From: Arthrobacter sp. StoSoilB19
Lineage (GTDB): Bacteria > Actinomycetota > Actinomycetes > Actinomycetales > Micrococcaceae
Assembly (NCBI RefSeq): GCF_019977275.1
Contig: NZ_AP024650.1
Coordinates: 2,418,001-2,482,000 of the forward strand
DNA: 64,000 nucleotides
Reading direction: 5' to 3'
Positions 34,848 through 43,316 of the stretch are shown here, piece after piece. Made by a program: the position numbers and the translations under genes. The notes beneath the pieces were generated by a model. It was not told where the DNA came from and ran no database searches. It worked only from the letters and a program-made list of their open reading frames with translations. Positions within the stretch are counted from its first letter, which is position 1, and every line of letters starts with the position of its first letter.

Positions 34848-35317
34848 GAGCGCACCGCCGCCGAAGCTTTTGCTGCGGACACGCTCACGGACTGCAGCGG
34901 ACCGGGGCCGAATTCAGCGGGGTACAGAGCTTGGACGACGCCGGCCGCCGCCGGGAGCGGGTGGCGCGCCAAATCGTGGTGCGTCATCCTGGTGGCGTCC
35001 ACTCCGGTTGCATCGCGGACGAACCCGCGCAGCAGCAGGCTGAGCTGCTGGTGCGCTCCGCGTGCCTCGAGATGCCCGGCCGCCGCTGCCTCCTCCACCT
35101 CGTTGATGCGCTGAAGGTAGGCGGCTTTGAGGGCCGGCAGGTCGGTCAGGGCGGACCTGCCGGGCGCGGAGCTGCGCCGCGCTGAGCGTTCCGCCTTGCG
35201 GGTGGAGGCAAACACGTAGGCGTACCACCCGGAAACCAGTGCCAGGAGCGCTGCGCCGCACCACAGCCAGGCGGGGCTGTACTGCAGCGGGCCATAGAAT
35301 CCGGGATCAGCCTGCAC
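34838..35317 (-). CDS. Small membrane protein of the MoxR operon (DUF4381-like)
   Basis: A 159-residue protein with one helix (WLWCGAALLALVSGWYAYVFA, residues about 17-37) and a cytoplasmic helical domain: AYLQRINEVEEAA, HQQLSLLLRGFVRDATGV. This matches the layout of DUF4381-type proteins that sit between DUF58 and VWA genes. It overlaps the DUF58 gene by 11 nt and the VWA gene by 10 nt, implying tight co-translation. Confidence 0.75.
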   Translation of the reverse strand: MQADPGFYGPLQYSPAWLWCGAALLALVSGWYAYVFASTRKAERSARRSSAPGRSALTDLPALKAAYLQRINEVEEAAAAGHLEARGAHQQLSLLLRGFVRDATGVDATRMTHHDLARHPLPAAAGVVQALYPAEFGPGPLQSVSVSAAKASAAVRSWS

Positions 35318-36209
35318 GCCGGTGCCTCTCCAGCAGGGCGAAGAGACCCGTGATGACGTCTCCGCTGCCTGCCACCTCCCCCTCAGTAATCCCCGCGGCC
35401 CGGAGCATGGCCCTGCGCGCCGCGTCGCGCTCTGCGGTGGCCCTGGTGTAAGCGGCCTTCACCGCGGCGGACGCAGCAGGCTGCCATGGCAGCAGGGCGG
35501 AATCGGCCACGCTGCAGTAGTCCACCTCCGCGCTTGGAACCTGACCGGTCAGGGGATATGGTGCCAGGTCTGCGTCCCTGACGGTCAGCCAGAGGATCTC
35601 GTGCTGGGCGCGCAGCCTGCGGAGGAGTTGGGCCATGGCATCGTCTGCGGCAATCTCGTCCGCGACGACGAACAGCAGGTGGCGTCCCTTGATGGTGCGC
35701 GCCGTGTACTCGAGCTGTTCCTGGATCCGGCTGGGCGCCGCGTCGAGGCTCGTGTGGGAGTCCACGTGCCCCAGCAGCCGCTCCAGGTGGGCCTCGCCGC
35801 CCTTTGCGGGCAGGGAACGCGTGGCCGTTGAATCACCGCAGACGAGCCCCACCAGGTCCCCGTGCCGGTGGGCCAGGTAGCCAAGGACCCCCAGGGCGAG
35901 CACGGCAATGTCCTTCTTCGCCTCCCCTGACCGGGCCTCCGCCGCCATGTTGCGCCCGGTATCGGTGACCAGGAGGACAGTCTGCCGGCGGACGGCGGCG
36001 TAGCGCCTGATCAGGGGTGAGCCGTGGCGCGCGGTGGCCTTCCAGTCAATGTCGCGCACTTCGTCCCCGGGCACATAGCCGCGCAGGTCATCGAAGTCCA
36101 GGCTGCGGCCCTTGAACACCGAACCGTATTCGCCGTCGAGCATGCCGCGGGCTTTGCGGTGGGCGAAGATGGCCATCTTCGATTTCACCCGCTGGAGGAG
36201 GCCGGCCAT
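35307..36209 (-). CDS. DUF58 family protein (VWA-like)
   Basis: A 300-residue soluble protein. The DUF58 signature is clear: DDLRGYVPGDEVRDIDWKATARHGSPLIRRY, followed by LLVTDTGRNM, a VWA-like strand with a partial MIDAS. DUF58 proteins pair with MoxR ATPases across bacteria and are thought to act as co-chaperones. It begins 6 nt after the moxR stop and overlaps the next gene, so moxR-DUF58-DUF4381-VWA-TPR is one operon of five. Confidence 0.9.
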   Translation of the reverse strand: MAGLLQRVKSKMAIFAHRKARGMLDGEYGSVFKGRSLDFDDLRGYVPGDEVRDIDWKATARHGSPLIRRYAAVRRQTVLLVTDTGRNMAAEARSGEAKKDIAVLALGVLGYLAHRHGDLVGLVCGDSTATRSLPAKGGEAHLERLLGHVDSHTSLDAAPSRIQEQLEYTARTIKGRHLLFVVADEIAADDAMAQLLRRLRAQHEILWLTVRDADLAPYPLTGQVPSAEVDYCSVADSALLPWQPAASAAVKAAYTRATAERDAARRAMLRAAGITEGEVAGSGDVITGLFALLERHRRAG

Positions 36210-36215
36210 AGGGGT

Positions 36216-37223
36216 TCAGGGAGTCTGGACAGCGGCGACGACCGCGTCGATTACCGATTCCACCGGAACCTGTTGGGCCACCGCGTCAAAGTTCAGGATC
36301 AGGCGGTGCCGCAGCACCCGATGGGCCAGCGCCTTGACGTCCTCGGGAATGACGTGGTCGCGGCCGTTCAGCAGTGCCACGGCGCGGGCGGCCTGGCTGA
36401 AGGCGATGCTCGCACGGGGGCTGGCGCCGAACTCGATGAACCCGGCGAGCCGGGCGTCAATGTACTGGGCCGCGTTCCGTGTCACGTACACCAGGCCCAC
36501 AATGTAGTTGATCACCGCCGGGTCAATGTAGATGCGCCTGGTCAGTTCCTGGATCTCCAGGATGGCATCAAGGGAAGCGGCCGCCGCCGGTTTCTGTTCC
36601 GGCGTGAAGACGCCGGCGTCGATCCGGGCGATGATCTGCGCCTCTTCCGCAGGACTGGGGTAGTCCAGGACGTCCTTGAGCATGAAGCGGTCCATCTGGG
36701 CCTCGGGCAGCTGGTATGTACCCTCGTGCTCGATGGGGTTCTGCGTTGCCAGGACCAGGAACGGCGACGGGAGGCGGTAGTCCTGGCCGCCGATGGACGT
36801 CTGGCGTTCCTGCATCGCCTCCAGCATGGCGCTTTGGGTTTTGGCGCTGGACCGGTTGATTTCATCGAGCAGGACGATGTTGGCGTGGACCGGCCCCAGC
36901 TGGGTGCGGAACGTTCCCTTGGCGGCGTCGTAGATCTGGGTTCCCACAATGTCGCTGGGCAGCAGGTCCGGGGTGCACTGGATCCGGCGGAATTCGGCGC
37001 TGACGGCTTCGGCCAGCGTTTGGGCCGCAGTGGTTTTGGCCAGTCCCGGTACGCTCTCAAGCAGGATGTGGCCGCCGGTCAGCAGGCCCACCAGCAGCGA
37101 TTCCCGCAGCCGGGACTGGCCCACCACCTTGGCATCGAAACTGCGTGCGACGCCGGCGGCCACCCGCTGCGCCCTGGCCAGCTCCGCAGGCTGGATTCTT
37201 GCGGGCACGCTGGTCGAAAGCAC
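36216..37223 (-). CDS. MoxR-type AAA+ ATPase
   Basis: A 335-residue AAA+ protein. Walker A is the degenerate SVPGLAKTTA typical of MoxR, Walker B IVLLDEINRSS, sensor 1 VLATQNPIEHEGTY and an arginine-finger/lid region GASPRASIAFSQAARAVALL. MoxR proteins act as chaperones that insert metals or assemble complexes with VWA partners. GTG 37223 has GGGGGAG 6 nt upstream. First gene of the operon; the client is unknown. Confidence 0.93.
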   Translation of the reverse strand: MLSTSVPARIQPAELARAQRVAAGVARSFDAKVVGQSRLRESLLVGLLTGGHILLESVPGLAKTTAAQTLAEAVSAEFRRIQCTPDLLPSDIVGTQIYDAAKGTFRTQLGPVHANIVLLDEINRSSAKTQSAMLEAMQERQTSIGGQDYRLPSPFLVLATQNPIEHEGTYQLPEAQMDRFMLKDVLDYPSPAEEAQIIARIDAGVFTPEQKPAAAASLDAILEIQELTRRIYIDPAVINYIVGLVYVTRNAAQYIDARLAGFIEFGASPRASIAFSQAARAVALLNGRDHVIPEDVKALAHRVLRHRLILNFDAVAQQVPVESVIDAVVAAVQTP

Positions 37224-37350
37224 TGGATCTCCCCCTGAAGACGGTGATGGGCGCGCGGTCCGGAAGGCCGTGTCCCGCCCGCCATCCTATCCAAGCCCGG
37301 CGCCCGGAACCCGGCAATGGGCACCCCTCCCCATGCGGGGTCTGCAGGTC

Positions 37351-37356
37351 TATCCT
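37351..37356 (+). promoter_or_regulatory. Leaderless -10 candidate (TATCCT)
   Basis: TATCCT is followed by 6 nt and ATG 37363; no ribosome site is present. Confidence 0.5.
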
Positions 37357-37362
37357 TTTGCC

Positions 37363-37566
37363 ATGATCGAGCTTCCAGCCACCTACAAGGAATACCTCGC
37401 CGACAAGAGCCAGATGTTCATCGATACGGTCCGGCCTGTCCTGATGCAGTCTGCGGCGGAAAAGCTGCACGGTGTCCGGGTGGTGTACAACCCGGGCTCC
37501 ACCGGGCACCAGGCCCACCTCGACGACACCCTGCCGTTCGGCGTGGTCTTTGAGGACATCGACTAA
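37363..37566 (+). CDS. Small hypothetical protein (67 aa)
   Basis: A 67-residue soluble acidic protein, MIELPATYKEYLADKSQMFID, ending GVVFEDID. No membrane segment or motif is visible. It is the only plus-strand gene in a long minus-strand stretch and its last 4 nt overlap the tail of the ABC permease gene, convergent. The leaderless-type promoter supports it as a real gene. No family known to me. Confidence 0.65.
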   Translation: MIELPATYKEYLADKSQMFIDTVRPVLMQSAAEKLHGVRVVYNPGSTGHQAHLDDTLPFGVVFEDID

Positions 37567-38474
37567 CCCCTGACTGCGCCCGCAAGGGCCAGCGAGTTGC
37601 CGGAGCCGCGTGCCACGAAGACGTAGAGGGCCAGGACCGGGACCGAATAGAGGATCGAGAATGCGGCCAGCTGGCCGTAGGCCACTGCCCCGTGCTGGCC
37701 GAAGAAGCTGAAGATCGACACTGCCGCCGGCTGCCGGCCCTCGGACAGCAGGAGTACGAACGGAACGAAGAAGTTCCCCCAAGCCTGGATGAACACAAAG
37801 ATGAACACCACACCCAGGCCCGGGCGCATGAGCGGAAGCACGATCGATCGCAGGGCGGCCAGCCTGGAGGCGCCGTCCACCCAGGCCGCCTCCTCCAGGG
37901 CCAGAGGCACGGCGTCCATGAAGTTCCTGGTCATCCAGATCGCCATCGGCAGGCTGGTGGCGGCCAGGAAAAGCACCGTGGCGGGCAGGGAATCCAGCAG
38001 GTGCAGCTGCACGAACAGTCCGTAGACCGGCACCATGATGGCGGTAACGGGAAGGCAGGTGCCAAACAGGATGCCGTACAGGAACGGCTTGTTGAACCTG
38101 GACTGGTAGCGGGAGAGCGGGTACGCCGCAAGCACGGCCGCCGCCAGGGTAACCGTTCCGGTCCCCGCGGACAGCAGCAGGCTGTTCCACAGCGGACGAA
38201 ATAGCAGTTCGGGGGTCAGGACGGCAGCAAAATTGTCCAGGCCGGGCTGCTGCGGAACCCTGGTGCCGTGTCCGGCGGCCGGATCCACGGAACCGAACAC
38301 CAGCCACAACAACGGCAGCAGGAAGCAGGCGCCAATCAGCACCAGGACCGCGTCCGCCCACGCGTTGCCCCGGGTACGGCCGCGCCTGGGCTGCACTCGG
38401 CGTGGACGGCTGGGGCTGGGCTGGCCGGGCTGTTGCTGCGGGAGCCGCCGTCCCGCCCATTTCGGTGCAGTCAC
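37563..38474 (-). CDS. CUT1 sugar ABC permease (MalG-like)
   Basis: A 303-residue membrane protein with six helices and the EAA loop LEEAAWVDGASRLAALRSIVLPLMRPG. The first 35 residues are Pro/Arg-rich and cytoplasmic. It overlaps the partner permease gene by 4 nt and is last in the ROK-led operon. Substrate is a sugar of unknown kind. Confidence 0.9.
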   Translation of the reverse strand: MTAPKWAGRRLPQQQPGQPSPSRPRRVQPRRGRTRGNAWADAVLVLIGACFLLPLLWLVFGSVDPAAGHGTRVPQQPGLDNFAAVLTPELLFRPLWNSLLLSAGTGTVTLAAAVLAAYPLSRYQSRFNKPFLYGILFGTCLPVTAIMVPVYGLFVQLHLLDSLPATVLFLAATSLPMAIWMTRNFMDAVPLALEEAAWVDGASRLAALRSIVLPLMRPGLGVVFIFVFIQAWGNFFVPFVLLLSEGRQPAAVSIFSFFGQHGAVAYGQLAAFSILYSVPVLALYVFVARGSGNSLALAGAVRG

Positions 38475-39352
38475 GGCTTCTGCTCACTGAGGAGGCGGAG
38501 ATAGGCTGCGCCAAACACGGCGCCGATCAGGATGAGGACGGACGCTACGGCGGTGCCGTAGCCGATGTCACCGAATTTGAAGGCTTCCTGGTAGGCCAGG
38601 ACAGGCAGCGTGGTGCTGCCGTTGGCCGGTCCGCCCGCAGTCATGACCCAAATCAGGGTGAAGACAGCCAGGGTCTGCAGGGTAACCAGCATCAGGTTGG
38701 TGGCGATGCTGCCGCGGATCACCGGCAGCGTGATGAACGCCAGCCGCTGCCAGGCACCGGCCCCGTCCATGTGCGCGGCCTCGGTCAGCTCTGCCGGGAC
38801 GCCGTTGAGCGCTGCCCGGTACACCAGCATGGAAAAGGCGGTCCCGCGCCACACGTTTGCCAGGATCACGGCGGCCATGGGCACGGTGTAGAGCCAGTCG
38901 GTTTCCCCCGCACCGAAGCGGCCCAGCAATTGGTTAAGCGTGCCGTCGCGGCTGAAGAAGGCATAGGCGGCGAACGCGGCCACGATTTCCGGCAGGACCC
39001 AGGCGGCAACGACGGCGGTGCCAACAGTTGCCGAGACGATCGGACGTGCGCGGCGCATGAGGACGGCGAGGGCAAGTCCCAGCACATTCTGGCCCAGGAC
39101 TGCCGAGCCTGCGACAAACAGGACCGTCAGCGCCAGCGAGAGCGGGAAGACGGGGTCCTCCAGCAGCCGCTGGTAGTTCTCCAGCCCCACCCATTGGGGG
39201 TTCCTTGCGTTGCGGCCGGTCAGTCCGGCGTTGGTGAGCGAGGCGTGGAAGGCCCACAGTACCGGGCCGGCCAGGAAGACGAGCAGCAGCAGGACGGCAG
39301 GCAGGACGGGCAGGTAGCGGAGCAGCTGCCGTGTCCGGTGGTGGGCCGCCAA
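38471..39352 (-). CDS. CUT1 sugar ABC permease (MalF-like)
   Basis: A 293-residue membrane protein, partner of the previous entry. Helix 1 is LPVLPAVLLLLVFLAGPVLWAF; the EAA loop reads TEAAHMDGAGAWQRLAFITLPVIRG. The gene starts 2 nt after the binding-protein stop, so the two are translated together. No ATP-binding gene is present, so a shared MsiK-like ATPase is expected elsewhere. Confidence 0.9.
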   Translation of the reverse strand: MAAHHRTRQLLRYLPVLPAVLLLLVFLAGPVLWAFHASLTNAGLTGRNARNPQWVGLENYQRLLEDPVFPLSLALTVLFVAGSAVLGQNVLGLALAVLMRRARPIVSATVGTAVVAAWVLPEIVAAFAAYAFFSRDGTLNQLLGRFGAGETDWLYTVPMAAVILANVWRGTAFSMLVYRAALNGVPAELTEAAHMDGAGAWQRLAFITLPVIRGSIATNLMLVTLQTLAVFTLIWVMTAGGPANGSTTLPVLAYQEAFKFGDIGYGTAVASVLILIGAVFGAAYLRLLSEQKP

Positions 39353-39354
39353 CG

Positions 39355-40707
39355 CTACTTCCGGACGGTCTTGTCGCCGCCCACGATGCCGGCCACGGCT
39401 GTGTCATAGTCGGCCGCTGCCTGTTCAGGGCTCCTGCTGCCGGTGATCACGGCCTCGGTGGCTTCCTGGACGGCAGCGGAAATCCGCGGATAGTCGGAGG
39501 TGGCAGGCCGGAATTTGGTGACGGCCACCAGGCCGGACACGTCCTTCACGAACGGGTTGGCGGACTGGTAGGCGGGGTCGGCGGCCACGTCGGTCCGGAC
39601 GGCGATCTGTGAGCTGGCCACCGTGAAGGCCAGCGAGTTCTTGGCATTGAGTGCCGTGGTGAGGAAGTTGAAGGCAAGGTCGGGCTGCTTGGTTTCCGCC
39701 CCGACGGCAAGGGTCCACCCGCCGGACATGCTGACCGCGCCGGGGGCGCCGCCGTTCTGCGTCGGGAACGGGGCCACGCCCATGTCCTGTTCGTAGCCCG
39801 GCCACGCGTAGCTTCCACCGGCCTGCCAGAACGACGGCGCGTAGGAGCCTTCCACGGTTGCCCCGAGCTTTGCTTTCGGGAACCATTCACCGAACACCTT
39901 CTTCCAGATGTTCGGGTCCAGCGCCTCGGCCGGGGCCACTGCGAGGTTCTCGCCGTAAAGGGTCTTGAGGAAGGTCAGCGAGTCCTTGAAGCCGGCAGAC
40001 CCAACGACCCACTTTTTCGAATCCGTGTCATAGAGGCTTGCCCCGGTTCCATAGAGGAGCTCATAGAAGCCCTGCATCACGGTCCCTTCACCTGTGCCCT
40101 TGCCGGCATACATGTTGAAGGGGATGACGTCCGGGTTGGATGCCTTGATCTTCCTTGCGGTGTCCAGGATGTCCTGCCAGCTGGACGGGCGCCACGGCAA
40201 CCCAATGCCGGCGGCCGCAAAGACCTTTTTGTTGTACCAGATGGCCCTGGTGTCGGTGCCCAGCGGCACCGCGTACGTGCCGCCGTCGTCCGCTTTCCCG
40301 GCCTCCTTGGCGCCGTCGCTGAACTTGTCCCAGTCACCCCATCCGGCCAGCCGGCTGTCCAGCTTCAGGAGGTACCCGGCGTCCACGTCGGAGCGGACCT
40401 TGAAGGTGTCTTCGTAGAAGACGTCCGGAGCAGTGGCAGGCGAGCGAAGGGCCAGGGCCAGCTTTGTGCCGTAGTCGTCGTCGTTCGCCTGGATGGGCTG
40501 CAGTTCGATGGTGACGCCCTGGTGTGCGGCTTCGAACTCTTTTTTCGCATCCTGGAACATGGTGTCCAGGGTCTTGAACGAATCCGTTTTCTGGTAGGCC
40601 ACCTTGATGGTCTTGTTTCCCTCGGCTGGGTTTCCGGGAGTGCAGGCCGCAAGGGCAAGGACCACGGCGGCCAGCAGGGAGACGGTTTTCGATGTCCGGC
40701 GAAGCAT
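39355..40707 (-). CDS. Sugar ABC transporter substrate-binding lipoprotein
   Basis: A 450-residue binding protein. The signal peptide ends LALAACTPG, so it is lipid-anchored. The mature part starts KTIKVAYQKTDSFKTLDTMFQDAKKEFE, typical of family 1 CUT1 sugar binders, with W-rich sugar-stacking motifs later (ASFWQAGGSYAWPGYE). ATG 40707 gives a normal signal peptide; a much longer upstream frame overlaps the ROK gene and is a shadow. It lies 8 nt after the ROK gene. Confidence 0.9.
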   Translation of the reverse strand: MLRRTSKTVSLLAAVVLALAACTPGNPAEGNKTIKVAYQKTDSFKTLDTMFQDAKKEFEAAHQGVTIELQPIQANDDDYGTKLALALRSPATAPDVFYEDTFKVRSDVDAGYLLKLDSRLAGWGDWDKFSDGAKEAGKADDGGTYAVPLGTDTRAIWYNKKVFAAAGIGLPWRPSSWQDILDTARKIKASNPDVIPFNMYAGKGTGEGTVMQGFYELLYGTGASLYDTDSKKWVVGSAGFKDSLTFLKTLYGENLAVAPAEALDPNIWKKVFGEWFPKAKLGATVEGSYAPSFWQAGGSYAWPGYEQDMGVAPFPTQNGGAPGAVSMSGGWTLAVGAETKQPDLAFNFLTTALNAKNSLAFTVASSQIAVRTDVAADPAYQSANPFVKDVSGLVAVTKFRPATSDYPRISAAVQEATEAVITGSRSPEQAAADYDTAVAGIVGGDKTVRK

Positions 40708-40715
40708 GCTGTTCC

Positions 40716-41969
40716 TCAGCTTTCCAGCAGGAGCCGTTGGGCCCGGGGCGCGAGGGTATGTTCCAGGACCAGCGAGGCGGCGCCGATGGCTCCCACGTCC
40801 TCCCCGACGCCCGTGCCAACAACCTCGATGGGGTGGATCAGCCTGACGTCGCTGTTGGCATCCAGGAGTGGCGGAATCAGCTCCAGGTAGCGCTCCGCCA
40901 GTCCGCTCCAGAAGGGGCCGCCGAAAACGACGCGTTCCACGTCGAGGGTGTTGGTGACAACGGAGACCGCCCGGGCCACCAGGACGGCGGATTTGTCCAG
41001 GATGGCAGCGGCGCGTTCGTCCCCGCCGTCGGCGAGTGCGCACAGCCGGGCGAAGCTTTGCTGGACTTCGGCGCCGCTGTTACCCGCGCGGGATCCGTCC
41101 AGGATGCCCGCTGCTTCCGCCTCCGCCACCAGGACCTGCGGGATGCAGGAGGATTTCACGCAGCCGCGCAGGCCGCAGTCGCAGGGTGGGCCGTCGGGAT
41201 CGACGATGATGTGTCCTATCTCCCCGGCGTTGCCGGACGTGCCGCGGACCACTTCGTCGTTCAGGACGATGCCGCAGCCGATGCCTGTGCCCATATACAT
41301 GAAGACGAAGCTGCCGGCGCCGCTGGGCCCGCCTGCCCATGTCTCCGCCACGGCGGCGCTGGTGACGTCCTTGTCAACGAGTACCGAGTAACCGGTGGCC
41401 CCGGCCAGCGCTTCGCGCAGCTCCACCCTGTCCCAGCCGGGCAGCAGTGGTGGATCCACGACCGTGCCGTTGTCCAGGTCGATGGGGCCGGGCGCAGCCA
41501 CGCCCAGGCCGGCGATGCGGCTGCGGTCTACGCCGGAATCGGCGACAAGCTGGTCGATTTCCGCAGCGATGGTGCTGATCACGGCGGAGGGATCGTTTCC
41601 GCCGGGGGTTTTGATCCGCGAGTGCCGGACAACAGCTCCCACGAGGTCCAGCACCACGAACGTGGTGACTGCGGGGTCCAGGTGGACACCAAGGGCGTAC
41701 ATGCCGCCGGGATTGAGGCGGAGGATGGTGCGCGGCTTGCCCGGGCCGGTACCCTCCTTGCCGGCCTCGACAATCAGGTTCTGGTCCAGCAGGCGGCGCG
41801 AGATGTTCGAAATGGTCTGCGGGGACAGGCCCACGATCTGGGCCAGTTCAACGCGGCTCAGGCCACCGGACGTCCTGCGGATTGCGTCAAGGATGACGGT
41901 GAGGTTGAAATCCCCCATCCTGGGCAAGTTGGTTCCGCGTCTCGGAGAGGATTGGCGGATCTCAGACAC
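40716..41969 (-). CDS. ROK-family transcription repressor
   Basis: A 417-residue regulator. The N-terminal winged helix (SGGLSRVELAQIVGLSPQTISNISRRLLD) is joined to a ROK sugar-kinase-like domain: GLGVAAPGPIDLDNG, the phosphate-loop-like MGTGIGCGIV and the zinc site GEIGHIIVDPDGPPCDCGLRGC. It should sense the sugar imported by the three genes behind it and repress the operon. GTG 41969 has AGGGGA upstream. No hydrolase gene accompanies it, so substrate cannot be inferred. Confidence 0.9.
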   Translation of the reverse strand: MSEIRQSSPRRGTNLPRMGDFNLTVILDAIRRTSGGLSRVELAQIVGLSPQTISNISRRLLDQNLIVEAGKEGTGPGKPRTILRLNPGGMYALGVHLDPAVTTFVVLDLVGAVVRHSRIKTPGGNDPSAVISTIAAEIDQLVADSGVDRSRIAGLGVAAPGPIDLDNGTVVDPPLLPGWDRVELREALAGATGYSVLVDKDVTSAAVAETWAGGPSGAGSFVFMYMGTGIGCGIVLNDEVVRGTSGNAGEIGHIIVDPDGPPCDCGLRGCVKSSCIPQVLVAEAEAAGILDGSRAGNSGAEVQQSFARLCALADGGDERAAAILDKSAVLVARAVSVVTNTLDVERVVFGGPFWSGLAERYLELIPPLLDANSDVRLIHPIEVVGTGVGEDVGAIGAASLVLEHTLAPRAQRLLLES

Positions 41970-42122
41970 TGTGTCCCCTAAACGTCTTCGGCTACCTCGT
42001 GATGGTGATGCTTTGAATCGTACGTTAAGGGTGGTCCCCCGCCCATATGCGCGGGCGGCGGCGCGGCGCGGCAGGATCCGCGGTTCCCGGCGGTGGACTC
42101 CCGGTGGCCGGGCGCGTTCCAG

Positions 42123-43316
42123 TCAGAGGGGGCGGCGGGTGCTTCGGGTGACGGTGAACTTGGGGTTCCGCCCCTCCACCACGGTGGGCCCCACGTACCG
42201 TTCCAACGCCGGCAGGTAGGCGAGGTGCCGGTTGAAGACCGTCCACAGCTCGCCGCCGGGAGCCAGCACCCGCCCGGCTGCCTGGATCATCTTGAGGCCG
42301 GCACCGGCGTGGACGCCCGCACCAACGTGGAAGGGCGGGTTGAGCAGCACGGTGTCCACGGCGGCGTCCGGGAAGGTGCTCAGCGCATCGTCCTGCAGAA
42401 CGCTGATGCGGTCTGCCATGCCGTTTGCGCGGGCGGTGGCAAGGGCGGACTGCACTGCGGCCGCGGACTGGTCGGTGGCTGTCACGGCGGCTGCCGGGAA
42501 CTGCCGCGCGTACATCGCGGCAAGGATTCCGGTGCCGCAGCCGAGGTCGACAGCGTGCCGTGCCGGTTTCATCCGGGGCAGGAACGCCAGGAGGAAACGC
42601 GTGCCGATGTCCAGCCTGGGGCCGGCAAAGACTGCGCCGTGGGCTGCCACGTCCAGGTCCAGGCCGGCAAGGTGCTCCACCACCGGGAAGCGGGGCGCCG
42701 CGGTGGAGGGTTTGGGGCCCGCGGCAAGGAGGACCCGGGACTTTTGCCGTGCGAGCTGCGGCTGCACCGAAACGAAGTACCGTTCAAGGACGGCGTTCAT
42801 GCCCAGCGACATGTGCTTCACCCGGCCTCCTGCCAGCAGCCGGACGTCCGGTGCGGCATGCAGGGCCACGGCGGCAGCGATTTCTTCCAGTTCCGCGAGG
42901 GTTTTGGGGAGCTGCAGCAGGATGGTGTCTGCTCCCGCCAGCAGCTGGTGCCCCAGGGGCAGCTGGACAAACTCCGCCCCGGGCCCGTCCCCCAGTTCGG
43001 CCGCGTTGAGCCGCAGTGCCCTTTCCCCTGTGATCAGGTCCTGGTGCACGCGCAGCGACGCCGGGGCAAGCACTGCCGAGGCGCCGAGCGTCAGGGCCCC
43101 GTAGCGGTCATTGATCACCGCCACGGTACCGCCGGCCCGCCCCAGCTGCACTGCGGTCTCCAGCAGCAGCCGGTCCGTGGCATCCCAGGCCTGCAGGTTG
43201 GGGGCTTCGACATCGGGCCGCCGGCGCAGGACGTTGAAAATGTCCGCCAGGGTGTTTGCTGCCACCGGTGTCCTGCCGCCTTCTGTTGCCTTCGTTCGCC
43301 CCGCGTCCCGGGGCAT
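42123..43316 (-). CDS. RlmG/RsmC-type rRNA guanine-N2 methyltransferase
   Basis: A 397-residue protein. The N-terminal half is a degenerate methyltransferase-like domain; the C-terminal half has the SAM motif AVDLGCGTGILA and the catalytic LNPPFHVGAGVH, where NPPF marks N2-guanine methylation. This arrangement is that of RsmC and RlmG, which modify ribosomal RNA. Its ATG overlaps the stop of the monooxygenase gene by one base (TGATG), so the two are coupled. Which rRNA base is the target cannot be told from sequence. Confidence 0.82.
   Translation of the reverse strand: MPRDAGRTKATEGGRTPVAANTLADIFNVLRRRPDVEAPNLQAWDATDRLLLETAVQLGRAGGTVAVINDRYGALTLGASAVLAPASLRVHQDLITGERALRLNAAELGDGPGAEFVQLPLGHQLLAGADTILLQLPKTLAELEEIAAAVALHAAPDVRLLAGGRVKHMSLGMNAVLERYFVSVQPQLARQKSRVLLAAGPKPSTAAPRFPVVEHLAGLDLDVAAHGAVFAGPRLDIGTRFLLAFLPRMKPARHAVDLGCGTGILAAMYARQFPAAAVTATDQSAAAVQSALATARANGMADRISVLQDDALSTFPDAAVDTVLLNPPFHVGAGVHAGAGLKMIQAAGRVLAPGGELWTVFNRHLAYLPALERYVGPTVVEGRNPKFTVTRSTRRPL

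Noticed and set aside
40708..41043. Upstream extension of the second sugar-binding protein to 41043
   Set aside because: It overlaps the ROK gene; the lipoprotein signal peptide begins at 40707.
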